Position numbers and translations under genes: made by a program. DNA of 64,000 bases from Paracoccus sediminilitoris (GTDB lineage Bacteria > Pseudomonadota > Alphaproteobacteria > Rhodobacterales > Rhodobacteraceae): positions 310,001 through 374,000 of the forward strand of contig NZ_QJPK01000001.1 of NCBI RefSeq assembly GCF_003259195.1, given 5' to 3'. Below the pieces are notes generated by a model that did not search any database, was not told where the DNA came from, and worked only from the letters and a program-made list of their open reading frames with translations. Position 1 is the stretch's first letter. Each line of letters starts with the position of its first letter. Of this stretch, positions 52,887 to 62,985 are shown piece after piece.

Positions 52887-53515
52887 AGGTCCTCGGCCAT
52901 CAGTTTCTTGACGAAACCGCCAAGGCCCGCCTGGCGGTCGCGGCGCAAGCGTTCGGCGGTCAGGATGGCGCGCAGATGCGTTTCCGTCCGGTCCAGGTCG
53001 TCATTGACCAACACGTAATCGTATTCGGCCCAATGGCTGATCTCGTCCCGGCTTTTCAACATGCGGCCCGCAATGACCTCCTCGCTGTCCTGGCCGCGGC
53101 TGCGCAGGCGCCGTTCCAGTTCCGGAAGCGAAGGCGGCAGCACGAAGATCGACACCACATGCCCGCCAAGCGCCGAGGCGCGGATCTGTTGGCCGCCCTG
53201 CCAATCGACATCGAACAACGTGTCGCGGCCGTCATTCATGGCCTTTTCGACCGGACCGCGCGGGCTGCCATAGAAATTTCCGAAGACCTCGGCATGTTCC
53301 AGCATCTGGTCGGTTTCGACCAGGGTGCGGAACTGCTGACGCGAGGTGAAAAAGTAATGCACCCCGTCGATCTCGCCTTCGCGCGGGGGGCGCGTGGTGG
53401 CCGAGACCGAAAAGCTGAGCGTCGGGTCCCAATCCATCAACCGCCGCGCCAGCGTCGATTTTCCCGCCCCCGAGGGCGAGGACAGGATGATCATCAGGCC
53501 CGTGCGGTTCATCAT
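52883..53515 (-). CDS. gmk: Guanylate kinase
   Basis: Essential kinase turning GMP into GDP, 210 aa. The P-loop is [16 protein letters not shown] near residues 11-26, and the GMP-binding part has [19 protein letters not shown]. The late [13 protein letters not shown] is the lid. Two ATGs at the start are adjacent; the first is used. It heads the minus-strand unit gmk, carbonic anhydrase, kinase, rpiA, gor. The 237-bp stretch before it (53516-53752) contains no gene, only an imperfect dyad TTGCCTGC-TT-GCAGGTAA at 53676-53693. Confidence 0.96.
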   Translation of the reverse strand: MMNRTGLMIILSSPSGAGKSTLARRLMDWDPTLSFSVSATTRPPREGEIDGVHYFFTSRQQFRTLVETDQMLEHAEVFGNFYGSPRGPVEKAMNDGRDTLFDVDWQGGQQIRASALGGHVVSIFVLPPSLPELERRLRSRGQDSEEVIAGRMLKSRDEISHWAEYDYVLVNDDLDRTETHLRAILTAERLRRDRQAGLGGFVKKLMAEDL

Positions 53516-53752
53516 CTTCGGGGGGTCCTTCGTTCATGTCTTGGCGCTTTGGCAAGGGCATGGCCCAAAGCGCGGGCATCGGTCAACCCCCAGGCCCGCC
53601 CGCTGCGCTTACGGGGCATTTTAAACATCTGCAACAAACGGGCTTAACCATCCGTTCATGAAAGGACTGTGCGAATTGCCTGCTTGCAGGTAATCATATG
53701 ACGCAAACCGGGCGGCACAGGCAGTGCCCGGCAACCTGGTCAGAGGTCTTCG

Positions 53753-54499
53753 GTGCCCGATCGCGACGACACGACGAACATGCCCGCGGGCAATGTCAGG
53801 CCGCTGGATGCGGGCCGCGTCCTGCATTTGCAGGATTACGAAACATGCAATCCCGAACGCATCCTGCGCGAGATGCGGCAATATTGGGACAGCCTGCGCA
53901 TGGGTCGCGCGGTTCCCGCCCGCACGGATGTGGACCCGCGCGGCATCGCACGGGCGCTGGATTACGCCTTCATCCTGGAACGGATCGCGCCGGGCGCGGG
54001 CCGCCTGCGTCTGGCCGGGCGTCATCTGATCGACCTGATGGGCATGGAGGTGCGCGGCATGCCGATCTGCGCATTTCTGAACACCAGTTCGCGCGGGCGC
54101 TTTTCCGATGTTCTGGAAAGCGTCTTCAAGGCGCCGCAGATCGCGCATCTGACGCTGGCCGCGAAATCGGAATATGCGCGCCCCGAATTGCGGGCGCAGA
54201 TGATGCTGTTGCCGCTGCGATCGGATCTGGGGGACGTGACGCGGGCGCTTGGCTGCCTGATCGCCACGGGCGATACCGGCGTGGCACCCCGGCGCTTCGA
54301 TCTGGTCGAGGATGCGGTTTTGCCGGTGATCGACGGGGGCGCGACGCTTGCCCCCTCGCCCTCGGTCATGGGATTTGCCGAGGAACGCAAGGGGTTCGCC
54401 CCTGCCCGGCCCGCGCCGCCATCCGCCAGCACCCCCGAGGAACGCCGCGCCATGTTCAGGGTGATCACGCCCCGGGCGCCTGACGACGACCGGGGCTGA
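53753..54499 (+). CDS. PAS-domain protein
   Basis: A 248-aa soluble protein. Residues 30-165 match the alphaproteobacterial PAS-like family, with MRQYWDSLRMGRAVPARTDV and LRLAGRHLIDLMGMEVRGMP. A proline- and serine-rich C-terminal tail of about 50 residues follows. There is no output domain, so it may interact with another signalling protein. The GTG at 53753 has AGAGG 7 bp upstream; an ATG nine codons later is possible. Convergent with rnd, 4 bp between stops. Confidence 0.75.
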   Translation: MPDRDDTTNMPAGNVRPLDAGRVLHLQDYETCNPERILREMRQYWDSLRMGRAVPARTDVDPRGIARALDYAFILERIAPGAGRLRLAGRHLIDLMGMEVRGMPICAFLNTSSRGRFSDVLESVFKAPQIAHLTLAAKSEYARPELRAQMMLLPLRSDLGDVTRALGCLIATGDTGVAPRRFDLVEDAVLPVIDGGATLAPSPSVMGFAEERKGFAPARPAPPSASTPEERRAMFRVITPRAPDDDRG

Positions 54500-54503
54500 G
54501 CCT

Positions 54504-55682
54504 TCAGGCCGGAACGACCTTGACAGCCCCGTTCTGGGCCGAGAGCGCAATCTCACCCGCCGCAAGCCGCAGCGCGTCATCGCCAAAGACGGTGGCCCGC
54601 CAGCCCTTCAACGCCGGCAGGTCGCGTTCGCCGGTGGCGATCGCGTCCAGATCGGCCGAGGAGGCGATCAGCTTGGGTGCAACACCCGCTGCATCGGCCT
54701 TGGCCTTCAGCAGCACCCGCAGCAGGTCCGACAGCGCGGCATTGCCCGGCTTGCCCGGTTCCTCGCCCTTGGGCTGGGGCAGGTCCTTGCTTTCCAACCC
54801 GGCCTTGACGGCGGCGATGATGCCTGCGGCGATGTCGCCCTTGCGGGCCTCGCGCAGCAGCAGGCGCGACTTGCCCAGATCGCCTTCGGATTGCGGCTTG
54901 GTCGAGGCCACCTCGATCATGGCGTCATCCTTGTAGACGCGGCTTCGCGGGATGTCGCGGGACTGGGCATAGGCCTCGCGGAACTTGGCAAGCTCGCGCA
55001 GGATCGCCAGAAAGCGCGGAGAGTTGGTGCGGGTGCGCACCTTCAGCCAGGCTTCCTCGGGGCGGGTGATATAGGTCTCGGGGTTTTCCAAGACCGCCAC
55101 TTCCTCGGCGACCCAGGCATCGCGCCCGGTCTTGGCCAGTTCCGCCGCCAGATATTCATAGATCACGCGCAGATGGGTCACGTCGGCCAGCGCATAGGCC
55201 TTTTGCGCATCCGACAAGGGGCGCAGCGACCAGTCGGTAAACCGCGACGACTTGTCCAGATTGGCGCGGGCGATCTTGCGCACCAGCGTCTCGTAACCGA
55301 CCTGTTCGCCAAAGCCGCAGACCATGGCCGCGACCTGCGTGTCGAACAGCGGCGTCGGAAAAATCTGCGCGTCGTGGAAGAAGATCTCCAGGTCCTGACG
55401 CGCGGCATGGAACACCTTGACCGTATCCTGGTGACGGAACAGATCGTAAAGCGGCTCCAGCGACAGACCGTCGGCCAGCGGATCGACCAGCACGGCTTCG
55501 CCGCCCTCGGCCTTGGGGCCGCCTGCGGGCGGGACGGCCAACTGGATCAGGCACAGCTTGGACCAATAGGTCCGCTCGCGCAGGAACTCGGTGTCGACGG
55601 TGACATAGGGGGCGGATTTGGCAGTCTCGCAGAAGCGCGCAAGCTCTTCGGTGCGGGTGATCGTGGGAATGTCCTGGCTCAT
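54504..55682 (-). CDS. rnd: Ribonuclease D
   Basis: A 3'-5' exoribonuclease for tRNA maturation, 392 aa. The DEDD exonuclease domain begins VTVDTEFLRERTYWSKLCL near residue 27 and includes VFHAARQDLEIFFHDAQ, and the third/fourth acidic motifs lie in ALADVTHLRVIYEYLA. An HRDC domain (about 210-290) follows with FLAILRELAKFREAYAQ. Full length for the family. Confidence 0.95.
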   Translation of the reverse strand: MSQDIPTITRTEELARFCETAKSAPYVTVDTEFLRERTYWSKLCLIQLAVPPAGGPKAEGGEAVLVDPLADGLSLEPLYDLFRHQDTVKVFHAARQDLEIFFHDAQIFPTPLFDTQVAAMVCGFGEQVGYETLVRKIARANLDKSSRFTDWSLRPLSDAQKAYALADVTHLRVIYEYLAAELAKTGRDAWVAEEVAVLENPETYITRPEEAWLKVRTRTNSPRFLAILRELAKFREAYAQSRDIPRSRVYKDDAMIEVASTKPQSEGDLGKSRLLLREARKGDIAAGIIAAVKAGLESKDLPQPKGEEPGKPGNAALSDLLRVLLKAKADAAGVAPKLIASSADLDAIATGERDLPALKGWRATVFGDDALRLAAGEIALSAQNGAVKVVPA

Positions 55683-55799
55683 ACGGCTCTTTCAGATGCG
55701 GCGGTTCGTCCGCCTTTCCGCCAGATTTACGCCCGGCCCGACAATTTGGAAACCCCCGTTCGTCGCGTGCCCGTTCGTCGCGTGATCGTCACGCGCGCT

Positions 55800-56156
55800 T
55801 CACTCCTCGGCGTCGGCGGGGCGGGAACGCAGGGCCTCGGCGACGCCCGGTTCGCAGGCGGTGCCGGGCGCCATGGGAACACCCGTGCGGAAGGCGGCGC
55901 GCCCGATCAGATGCGCCGCGACCGGGGCTGTCAGCAGCACGAACAGGAAGGCCGCCATGGCACGGGCGAAAACAGTCGCTTCATCGAATGACAGGCCCAC
56001 GGCCAGCAGGATCATCCCCACCCCAAGCGTGCCCGCCTTGGTCGAGGCATGCATCCGGTTCAAAAGATCCGGCAGGCGCAAGACGCCAAGGCCCGCGCCA
56101 AGACAGAAGAAGCCGCCCCCGACTGTCAGCGCCGCGATGATCAGGTCCATGATCAT
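55800..56156 (-). CDS. mrpG: Mrp Na+/H+ antiporter subunit G
   Basis: Small subunit of the multi-gene Mrp cation/proton antiporter, 118 aa with three helices. The family motif LGVLRLPDLLNRMHASTKAG is at about residues 23-42. The last gene of the operon; overlaps mrpF by 4 bp. The last 25 residues form an acidic cytoplasmic tail. Confidence 0.92.
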   Translation of the reverse strand: MIMDLIIAALTVGGGFFCLGAGLGVLRLPDLLNRMHASTKAGTLGVGMILLAVGLSFDEATVFARAMAAFLFVLLTAPVAAHLIGRAAFRTGVPMAPGTACEPGVAEALRSRPADAEE

Positions 56157-56476
56157 GCTTGATCCCTTTCCTTGGCCTTTTGCAGGTCGATGGATTTCAG
56201 CGTGATGCGCCGCTCCAGATAGCGCGCCAGGCAGACGGTGGCCAGAAAGCCCACCAGCGCCAGCACGACGGCCACGTCCAGAAACGCCGCGCTGCCCGCC
56301 TGCAGGGCGGCAAGACCGCCAAAGGCGACCAGCTGGATGGTCATCAGGTCCAGCGCCACGATCCGGTCGGCCAGAGTCGGACCCTTGATCAGCCGGAACG
56401 CAGCCAGGATCACACCCAGGATGACCAGGGCAAAGCCCAGCAGGATGACGTCGTCAAGAAGGCTCATGATGCTCAC
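56153..56476 (-). CDS. mrpF: Mrp Na+/H+ antiporter subunit F
   Basis: A 107-aa membrane protein with three helices. It holds FRLIKGPTLADRIVALDLMT, the family hallmark whose Asp is needed for activity in Bacillus. Overlaps mrpG and mrpE by 4 bp each. Confidence 0.93.
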   Translation of the reverse strand: MSIMSLLDDVILLGFALVILGVILAAFRLIKGPTLADRIVALDLMTIQLVAFGGLAALQAGSAAFLDVAVVLALVGFLATVCLARYLERRITLKSIDLQKAKERDQA

Positions 56477-56949
56477 TCCGTTGCCTCGCGGACCCAGACC
56501 TCGAAATGGTCGCGGATCTGTGCGCGGATTGCCTCGGGATCGTCGCCGAACATCGCATGAATATAGAGCGTCTTGCGATCATCGGAAACATCAAGGCTCA
56601 GCGTGCCCGGCGTCAGCGAGATGAAATTGGCCAGCATGGTGATCTGCAGGTCGGTGGTCACGTTCAGGGGGATGGCGATCAGCGCGGGCTTGCTGTTCTG
56701 GCCGGGGGTGAAGACATCGCTGACCACGGAAAACGAGCTGACGACCAGTTCATAGACGAACATCACGACCAGCCGCGCCCAGTAATAGAGCCGCCTGAAA
56801 TAACCGCGCGACGACGGGAACAGCGGCCGGACCAGCCACATCGCGCCGAGGCCGATCACGAAACCGGTGATCAGGCCCGACAGGGTCACGCCCCCGGTCA
56901 GCGCAACCCAGGCAAAAGCCAGGAACATGTTGATGGCAAAGAGGTTCAC
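56473..56949 (-). CDS. mrpE: Mrp Na+/H+ antiporter subunit E
   Basis: A 158-aa subunit with two to three N-terminal helices and a soluble C-terminal domain. FVYELVVSSFSVVSDVF and LANFISLTPGTLSLDVSDD are typical. Overlaps mrpD and mrpF by 4 bp. Confidence 0.93.
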   Translation of the reverse strand: MNLFAINMFLAFAWVALTGGVTLSGLITGFVIGLGAMWLVRPLFPSSRGYFRRLYYWARLVVMFVYELVVSSFSVVSDVFTPGQNSKPALIAIPLNVTTDLQITMLANFISLTPGTLSLDVSDDRKTLYIHAMFGDDPEAIRAQIRDHFEVWVREATE

Positions 56950-58445
56950 GGCTGCACCCCCAAAACGGTCTCGATATAGTCGCTGGGGTCAAGAAGCTGA
57001 CCGGCGGCGGTTTCTGCGAACTGGACGAAAGGCTCGGGGAAGACGCCGATGACGCAGGTCATCGCGGCCAGCGCCGCGATGGGCAGCATCAGCGCCAGCC
57101 GATGGCCGACCGGGATGTCCGACAGGCGCGGCTGGATTCCGTCGGGATGGTCAGGCCAGAAGGCTGCCCCCCAGATCTTGGTCATCGAGAAGATCGTCAG
57201 CAGACCGACCGCCAGCCCCAGGCCGCCGACGACCCACATATCCAGGTCCAGCGCCGCCTTGACGACGATGAACTTGGCCCAGAAGCCCGACAGCGGCGGA
57301 AAGCCCGCCAGCGAGAATGCGGGGATCAGGAACAGGAAGGCCAGCAGCGGCGCATGGGCGTAAAGCCCGCCGATGCGCGACAGCTCGGTCGAGCCGGCAA
57401 TGCGCTTGGCCACACCGGCCACGAAGAACAGGTTCGCCTTCACGATGATGTGGTGCACCAGATAGAAGACCGCCCCCATCAGGCCAAGCGGCGTATAGAT
57501 CGCCAGACCCAGGATCATGTAGCCGATCTGGCTGATGATGTGGAAGGACAGGATGCGGCGGAAATCATTCATGGCGGCCGCGCCAAGGACGCCCGTCACC
57601 ATGGTAATGACCGACAGCCACAGCAGGATCGTGTGGGTAAAGCCCACATCCTGATCGAAGATCAGCGTGAAGGCGCGGATCAGCGCATAGACACCCACCT
57701 TGGTCAGCAGGCCCGCAAAGATCGCCGACACCGCGACGGGCGGCGTGTGATAGGATGCGGGTAGCCAGAAGAACAGTGGGAACATCGCCGCCTTGACCCC
57801 GAAGGCCACCATGAACATCACGGCGATGGTGGTCAGCAGGCCGGTGTTTTCCACCTCGCGCACGGCCAGGTGCAGGTCGGCCATGTTCAGCGTGCCGGTG
57901 ATGCCGTAAAGCAGGCCGATCCCCGTCAGGAACATGATGGTCGAGATCAGGTTCAGCGTGACATACTTGATGCCGCCATCCAGCTGTTCGCGCGACCCGC
58001 CCAGAACCAGCAGACCGAAGCTGGAGATCAGCATCACCTCGAACCAGACATAAAGGTTGAAGAGATCGCCCGTCAGGAAGGCGCCGCAGACCCCGACCAG
58101 CAACACCTGCAGCAGGGCGTGAAAGCCCAGTTCCTCCAACCGCCGGGGGATTTCGGCGAAGGAGTAGACCACAGTGGCGAGGCCGGTGATGGCGGTGATG
58201 ACGACCATGACCGCGCTGAGGTAATCGGCGACCAGTGTGATCCCGAAGGGCGCCCGCCAGTTCGACATCTGCGCCGAGATCACGCCCTGGGGCAGCACGT
58301 TGGCCATCAACAGCCCGCTGGCCAGCAGCAGCAGCGCCGTTCCCGCAAGCGAGATCCAGCGCCCGGCAGGCGAACGGCGGAACAGATAGGAGGCGACGGC
58401 GGTCATCATGGGAATGATGATCGGATAGACAAGAAGCCAGCTCAT
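56946..58445 (-). CDS. mrpD: Mrp Na+/H+ antiporter subunit D
   Basis: A proton-channel subunit of 499 aa with about 14 helices, homologous to NuoM/NuoN of complex I. The conserved glutamate is in YVWFEVMLISSFGLLVLG and the lysine in VKAAMFPLFFWLPASYHTPP. Overlaps mrpC by 4 bp and mrpE by 4 bp. Confidence 0.95.
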   Translation of the reverse strand: MSWLLVYPIIIPMMTAVASYLFRRSPAGRWISLAGTALLLLASGLLMANVLPQGVISAQMSNWRAPFGITLVADYLSAVMVVITAITGLATVVYSFAEIPRRLEELGFHALLQVLLVGVCGAFLTGDLFNLYVWFEVMLISSFGLLVLGGSREQLDGGIKYVTLNLISTIMFLTGIGLLYGITGTLNMADLHLAVREVENTGLLTTIAVMFMVAFGVKAAMFPLFFWLPASYHTPPVAVSAIFAGLLTKVGVYALIRAFTLIFDQDVGFTHTILLWLSVITMVTGVLGAAAMNDFRRILSFHIISQIGYMILGLAIYTPLGLMGAVFYLVHHIIVKANLFFVAGVAKRIAGSTELSRIGGLYAHAPLLAFLFLIPAFSLAGFPPLSGFWAKFIVVKAALDLDMWVVGGLGLAVGLLTIFSMTKIWGAAFWPDHPDGIQPRLSDIPVGHRLALMLPIAALAAMTCVIGVFPEPFVQFAETAAGQLLDPSDYIETVLGVQP

Positions 58446-58804
58446 TGATGGGTTTCCTCGGGCTCGGCCAGGCGCATTTCGTCGCTGTTGACGGTGCCAA
58501 GGGTCTTGTAGGTGCGATAGACCAGCGCCAGCGTGAAGGCCAGAAGGCCGAAGCCGATGACGATGGCCGTCAGGACCAGCGCCTGCGGCAGGGCGTTGGC
58601 GACCGGCCCATCGGGAGCATAGGCGCCGTCCGCGATCAGGGGGGGCGCGCCCGCGGTCAGGCGACCGGCGGCAAAGATCACCAGGTTGACTGCGTTCGAC
58701 AGCAGGACCAGCCCGAACAGAAAGCGCAGCACGTTGCGGTCCAGCATCAGATAGATGGATGTGGCCACGACGATGCCGACGGTGATGGCAAGCAGCAGTT
58801 CCAT
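58442..58804 (-). CDS. mrpC: Mrp Na+/H+ antiporter subunit C
   Basis: A NuoK-like subunit of 120 aa with three helices. ATSIYLMLDRNVLRFLFGLV and LLSNAVNLVIFAAGRL carry the family signature. The ATG at 58804 has GGGAGA upstream; the frame extends further but would run antisense-free through mrpB, which is unlikely. Confidence 0.94.
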   Translation of the reverse strand: MELLLAITVGIVVATSIYLMLDRNVLRFLFGLVLLSNAVNLVIFAAGRLTAGAPPLIADGAYAPDGPVANALPQALVLTAIVIGFGLLAFTLALVYRTYKTLGTVNSDEMRLAEPEETHQ

Positions 58805-58806
58805 GA

Positions 58807-59226
58807 TCAGATCTCCCTTTCCAGGGCGAAGACCAGGGTCAGGATGCCCCCGAAGACGGCCATGTAGACGCCGATGTCGAAGACAAGCACCGAGGATAGG
58901 GGGATCCCCTTTCCGCCATCCTCGGCGAAAAGGAAGAACCACTGGCCGGTAAAGAAAGGCTGGCCGGCAAGGCCCGCCGACAGGCCGGCAAGGCCAGCGA
59001 CGCCGACGCCCAGCATGGCGATGTTGGCGGGATCGACCTTCAGGGCGCGCGCGGCATCCTCGACCGACGCGGCGAGGGCATAGAGAATGAAGGCCGTCGC
59101 CCCGATCAGCCCGCCGATGAAGCCGCCGCCGGGCAGGTTGTGACCGCGCAGCAGCGCATAGACCGAAAAGACAAGCAGCAGGGCGACCAGCAGGCGCGTG
59201 GTCGTGGTCAGGATCAGCGACTGCAT
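58807..59226 (-). CDS. mrpB: Mrp Na+/H+ antiporter subunit B
   Basis: A 139-aa membrane subunit with four helices. [20 protein letters not shown] is the hallmark of the family, and [18 protein letters not shown] is near the C-terminus. The ATG at 59226 lies one base after the mrpA stop, with GGAGA upstream. In many rhizobia this is fused to MrpA; here it is separate. Confidence 0.94.
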   Translation of the reverse strand: MQSLILTTTTRLLVALLLVFSVYALLRGHNLPGGGFIGGLIGATAFILYALAASVEDAARALKVDPANIAMLGVGVAGLAGLSAGLAGQPFFTGQWFFLFAEDGGKGIPLSSVLVFDIGVYMAVFGGILTLVFALEREI

Positions 59227-59227
59227 C

Positions 59228-61516
59228 TCAGGTCTCCCTCTCGTCTTGCGGAACGGCCTTGCGGGTGCCGCGCAGCAGCGCATAGGCGGCGATGGCCGCC
59301 ATCGTCACCACGGTGATTTCGCCGAAGGTGTCCAGCGCGCGGAAATCGACCAGGATCACGTTGACGATGTTGCGGCCATGGGCCTCGGGATAGGACGCTT
59401 CCTCGAAGAAGGCGGTCAGGCGCGGATCGAAATCGCTGCCCAGGACCGAGATCATCAGGAAGGTGGTCACCAACCCCACACCGCCCGCGATGACGGCATG
59501 GCCGGTGCGGAAGGACTTGGACGAGCGGCGCGGCAGGTAAGGCAGGCGCAGCATGACAAGGCTGACCAGCACGACGACCAGAACCTCGACCAGCAGCTGG
59601 GTGATGGCCACGTCGGGGGCGGCGAAGATGATGAAGATCAGCGACACGCCGATGCCCACCACGCCCATCCCGGCGACGGCCGTCATCCGGCTGTGCGTCC
59701 AGACCACCAGGACCGAACCCACGGCGATCAGCGCCAGCACCGTCCATTGAACGGGATGCGCCTCGGCCTGCGCCAGGTCGAAATTGCCGTCGAAGGCGCC
59801 CTTGGCCAGATAGGTACCCCCCACCAGCACGATGAAGGACAGGAAGATCACCGACATATAGCGCTGCAGGCTGCCGGTCTGGATCAGGCCGGTCTGCCAT
59901 GCGGCAAAGGCCTTGAACCCGTCCAGCAACCGGTCCCACCCTGCGTCGAAATCGATCGGATTGCGGGTTTCGAAGCGGGTCAGCGCGTTGCGGAACGGCA
60001 CATGGACCAGATAGATCAGCACGCCCGCCGCGAAGGTCGCCAGCGACAGGTACAGCGCCAGGTTGAAGCCGCCCCACAGATGCAGCTGCAGATCCTCGTG
60101 CGGGCCATAGACGGCGCGGGCCGCGGGGCCGACGATGTACTGGCCCAGCAGGTCCGGCATCAGGCCGAAGGTCAGCGACAGCGCGCCCAGGACCAGGGGT
60201 CCCGCCAGCATCTGCCATGGGCCTTCATGCGCCTTGTGGGGCGTGTCGGCCAACTGCCCGCGGAAGGGCTTCAGCGCCACGATCCCACCCGCTACGAACA
60301 TCAGCGCGCTGGCGGCGAAGGTCATCGCCGTCACCCAGATCATGCCCTGATCCAGGCCCAGGCTGGCCTTGTACATATATTCCTTGCCGACGAACCCGAT
60401 CAGCGGCGGGATGCCCGCCATGCTGAGCGCGGCCAGCGCCGCCGCCAGCGCGGTCAGCGGCATCGCGCGGCCCAGACCCCGCAGCACCGTCGCATCGCGC
60501 GTGCCGGTCGAATGGTCCACGATGCCGATCATCAGGAACAGCGCCGCCTTGTAGAGCGAATGAACCACCAGGAACAGCATCGCCGCCGAGATCGCGTAAT
60601 GCGTGCCCGCGCCGATGAACATGGTCAGCGTGCCCAGCGCCATCAGCGTGGTATAGGCCAGCACCTGCTTGATGTCGGTCTGGCGCAGCGCCATGACCGA
60701 GGCGAAGACCGCCGTCACGCCGCCAAAGATGGTCAGCACCCAGAACCAGACGTCGGTGCCGCCCAGCGCGGGGTTCATCCGCGCCATCAGGAAGACGCCC
60801 GCCTTCACCATGGTCGCGCTGTGCAGATAGGCCGAAACTGGCGTCGGCGCGGCCATGGCATTGGGCAGCCAGAAATGGAACGGCACCTGCGCCGATTTGG
60901 TAAAGGCGCCCGCCAGGAACATCAGCAGGATCGCCAGATACCAGGGATGGGCGCGGATCATGTCGCCCTGTGGCAGGATTTCCGACAGCTCATAGCTGCC
61001 GGCGATATTGCCCAGAACGATGATGCCCGCCAGCAGGATCAGCCCCCCTGCCCCGGTGACCAGCAGCGCCTGCAGCGCCGAACGCCGCGACGCCGCCTTG
61101 TCGGCATTGAACCCGATCAGCAGATAGGAGGAGATCGTCGTGACCTCCCAGAAGACGAAGACCGAGATCAGGTTGTCGGCCAGCACAAGGCCCAGCATCC
61201 CCACCATGAAGATCAGCAGATAGCTGACAAAGCGCGGGTAATGCGGGTGATCACCCAGATAGCGTGACGAATACAGCGTCACCGCCGTCCCGATCCCGGT
61301 GATCAGCAGCGCGAAGGTCATGCTGAGACCGTCCAGAATCACCGACAGCCGGATACCCAGCGACGGCACCCAGTCGATGCCCCGCATGACCGGAGCCTGG
61401 GCGATCTGCGGCAGCAGACCTACGAAATAGATGAAGAGTGCCGCCGGAAACAGGATCGATATCCACCCGGCAGGCCCGCCCATGAAGCGTGGCACCTTGA
61501 TATAGTCGTCAGCCAT
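59228..61516 (-). CDS. mrpA: Mrp Na+/H+ antiporter subunit A
   Basis: Largest antiporter subunit, 762 aa, with about 20 helices. The N-terminal 500 residues are NuoL-like, with the glutamate in [18 protein letters not shown] and the lysine motif [20 protein letters not shown]. The C-terminal 200 residues hold the additional MrpA domains (DUF4040-like and MbhE-like), with [20 protein letters not shown]. It starts the mrpABCDEFG operon, which exports Na+ and helps pH and salt tolerance. The 248-bp divergent spacer to bioY has no gene. Confidence 0.95.
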   Translation of the reverse strand: MADDYIKVPRFMGGPAGWISILFPAALFIYFVGLLPQIAQAPVMRGIDWVPSLGIRLSVILDGLSMTFALLITGIGTAVTLYSSRYLGDHPHYPRFVSYLLIFMVGMLGLVLADNLISVFVFWEVTTISSYLLIGFNADKAASRRSALQALLVTGAGGLILLAGIIVLGNIAGSYELSEILPQGDMIRAHPWYLAILLMFLAGAFTKSAQVPFHFWLPNAMAAPTPVSAYLHSATMVKAGVFLMARMNPALGGTDVWFWVLTIFGGVTAVFASVMALRQTDIKQVLAYTTLMALGTLTMFIGAGTHYAISAAMLFLVVHSLYKAALFLMIGIVDHSTGTRDATVLRGLGRAMPLTALAAALAALSMAGIPPLIGFVGKEYMYKASLGLDQGMIWVTAMTFAASALMFVAGGIVALKPFRGQLADTPHKAHEGPWQMLAGPLVLGALSLTFGLMPDLLGQYIVGPAARAVYGPHEDLQLHLWGGFNLALYLSLATFAAGVLIYLVHVPFRNALTRFETRNPIDFDAGWDRLLDGFKAFAAWQTGLIQTGSLQRYMSVIFLSFIVLVGGTYLAKGAFDGNFDLAQAEAHPVQWTVLALIAVGSVLVVWTHSRMTAVAGMGVVGIGVSLIFIIFAAPDVAITQLLVEVLVVVLVSLVMLRLPYLPRRSSKSFRTGHAVIAGGVGLVTTFLMISVLGSDFDPRLTAFFEEASYPEAHGRNIVNVILVDFRALDTFGEITVVTMAAIAAYALLRGTRKAVPQDERET

Positions 61517-61764
61517 GTCTCGAACCTCTGTCGCGGCATGCGTTTGGCGCAGGGTCTAGCACCCTTTCCGGGGGGAAAACAGACGCCCGCGGGCGCTAAT
61601 CGTCGCACAAGTCACGAAAATGACATGCCGGCGGGCGGGGTCGGGGATGAAATGCGCCGATGCCGGCAGGGCCGGTCTTGCCGCAGGGCAGGCTTGGTTT
61701 CAGTATGGCGCGCAAGCGAGATGGCCCGTCCATCGCGATTCGACAGACAGGAAAAGGATATCCC

Positions 61765-62310
61765 ATGCAGCACGCCAAGACGCTTATCGACACCCGGAAC
61801 CCGGCCATGCAGATCGGCCTGACCCTGGCGGCGGCGGCGCTGATCGCCCTGGGTGCCAAGGTGCAGGTCCCCTTCTGGCCGGTTCCGATGACCCTTCAGA
61901 CGCTGGCGGTGCTGGTCATCGCGGCAGGGCTTGGCCCGCGCCTTGGCCTGGCGGCGATGGGGGCCTATATGGCGGCGGGCATCGCGGGGCTGCCGGTCTT
62001 TGCCGGATCGCCCGAACGCGGGCTGGGGCTGGCCTATCTGGCGGGTCCGACCACCGGCTTTCTGATCGGCATGGCGCTGGCCATGGTCGTGACCGGTGCG
62101 CTGGCGCGCGGCCGCGGCATGGGCATGCAGGCTCTGGCGCTGATCGCGGGCACGGTCGCCATCTATGTGCCCGGCCTTATCTGGCTGTCGGGCTTCGTGC
62201 CTTCGGACCGGCTGCTGGCGGTGGGCGTCGCCCCCTTCATTCTGGGCGACATGGTCAAGATCGTGCTGGGCACGATGGTGCTGCAGGCGGGCCAGCGCTT
62301 GCGCGGCTGA
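61765..62310 (+). CDS. bioY: Biotin transporter BioY
   Basis: The biotin-binding membrane component (S component) of an ECF transporter, 181 aa with six helices. VQVPFWPVPMTLQTLAVLVI is the family signature, followed by AYMAAGIAGLPVFAG and LAYLAGPTTGFLIGMALA. The ATG at 61765 has AAGGA upstream. No bioM/bioN partners are adjacent. No BioR-type box was found in its leader. Confidence 0.95.
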   Translation: MQHAKTLIDTRNPAMQIGLTLAAAALIALGAKVQVPFWPVPMTLQTLAVLVIAAGLGPRLGLAAMGAYMAAGIAGLPVFAGSPERGLGLAYLAGPTTGFLIGMALAMVVTGALARGRGMGMQALALIAGTVAIYVPGLIWLSGFVPSDRLLAVGVAPFILGDMVKIVLGTMVLQAGQRLRG

Positions 62311-62339
62311 GGCCCAGACAACTGACAGCGAAGACCGCG

Positions 62340-62365
62340 AACGGGGCCATCATGGGCCCCGTTTT
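62340..62365 (+). terminator. Rho-independent terminator of bioY
   Basis: AACGGGGCC pairs with GGCCCCGTT around a 6-nt loop, followed by TT, 29 bp after the bioY stop. The stem is strong though the T-run is short. Confidence 0.75.
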
Positions 62366-62474
62366 CCATTCCGACCCTGCGTCATCCGGCGCATGGCGGG
62401 TTCGCACGGGGTATCGCGACACGGGGGCGCCGTGCAGATTGGGCGTACCTGTTCCCAGACAAAGGCCCGCCGAC

Positions 62475-62924
62475 ATGTCCGACCATGAACCGCTGCATTC
62501 CGACATCATCCGCCGGGTCGAGGAGAGCTTTGCCGCCCAAGGCCTGATGCGGCATCTGGGCGTCGAGATCGCCTGCATCCGCCACGGAGAAGTGACGCTG
62601 CGCCTGCCCTTCCGGCCGGAACTGACCCAGCATCACGGCTTTTTCCACGCGGGCGCGACCTCGGCCTTGGCCGATACGGCGGGCGGCTTTGCCGGATATA
62701 CGCAGTTTCCCGAAGGCAGCACCGTCCTGACCACGGAATTCAAGCTGAACCTGCTGGCACCGGCCAGGGGCGACTGGCTGCTGGCGGTGGGACGCGTGGT
62801 CAAGTCCGGGCGAACGCTGACCATCTGTCAGCTGGACGTGCATGCCCATCAGGGCGACGCGCGGACCCATGTGGCCACGGGGCTTCAGACGCTGATCTGC
62901 CTGCCCGCGGGCGGCCCCTCGTGA
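62475..62924 (+). CDS. PaaI-family hotdog thioesterase
   Basis: A probable acyl-CoA thioesterase of 149 aa with a single hotdog domain. The active-site region is LTQHHGFFHAGATSALADTA (residues 52-71), with the catalytic acidic residue in ADTAGG, and VLTTEFKLNLLAPARGDWL is the CoA-facing strand. The ATG at 62475 is preceded by a modest site. It stands between the bioY terminator and the phosphogluconate dehydrogenase gene. Confidence 0.88.
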   Translation: MSDHEPLHSDIIRRVEESFAAQGLMRHLGVEIACIRHGEVTLRLPFRPELTQHHGFFHAGATSALADTAGGFAGYTQFPEGSTVLTTEFKLNLLAPARGDWLLAVGRVVKSGRTLTICQLDVHAHQGDARTHVATGLQTLICLPAGGPS

Positions 62925-62985
62925 CACCACCCCGCGCTTGGCGTAGACAGCGTCGACATTGATGTGAACCGCGAAGGGTGGATAG

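Noticed and set aside
59198-61267. Another long plus-strand frame opposite mrpA
   Set aside because: The translation is charged and repetitive, without motifs, while the opposite strand is a clear MrpA.
61517-61764. BioR binding box before bioY
   Set aside because: No TTATCTATAA-type sequence was found between mrpA and bioY.
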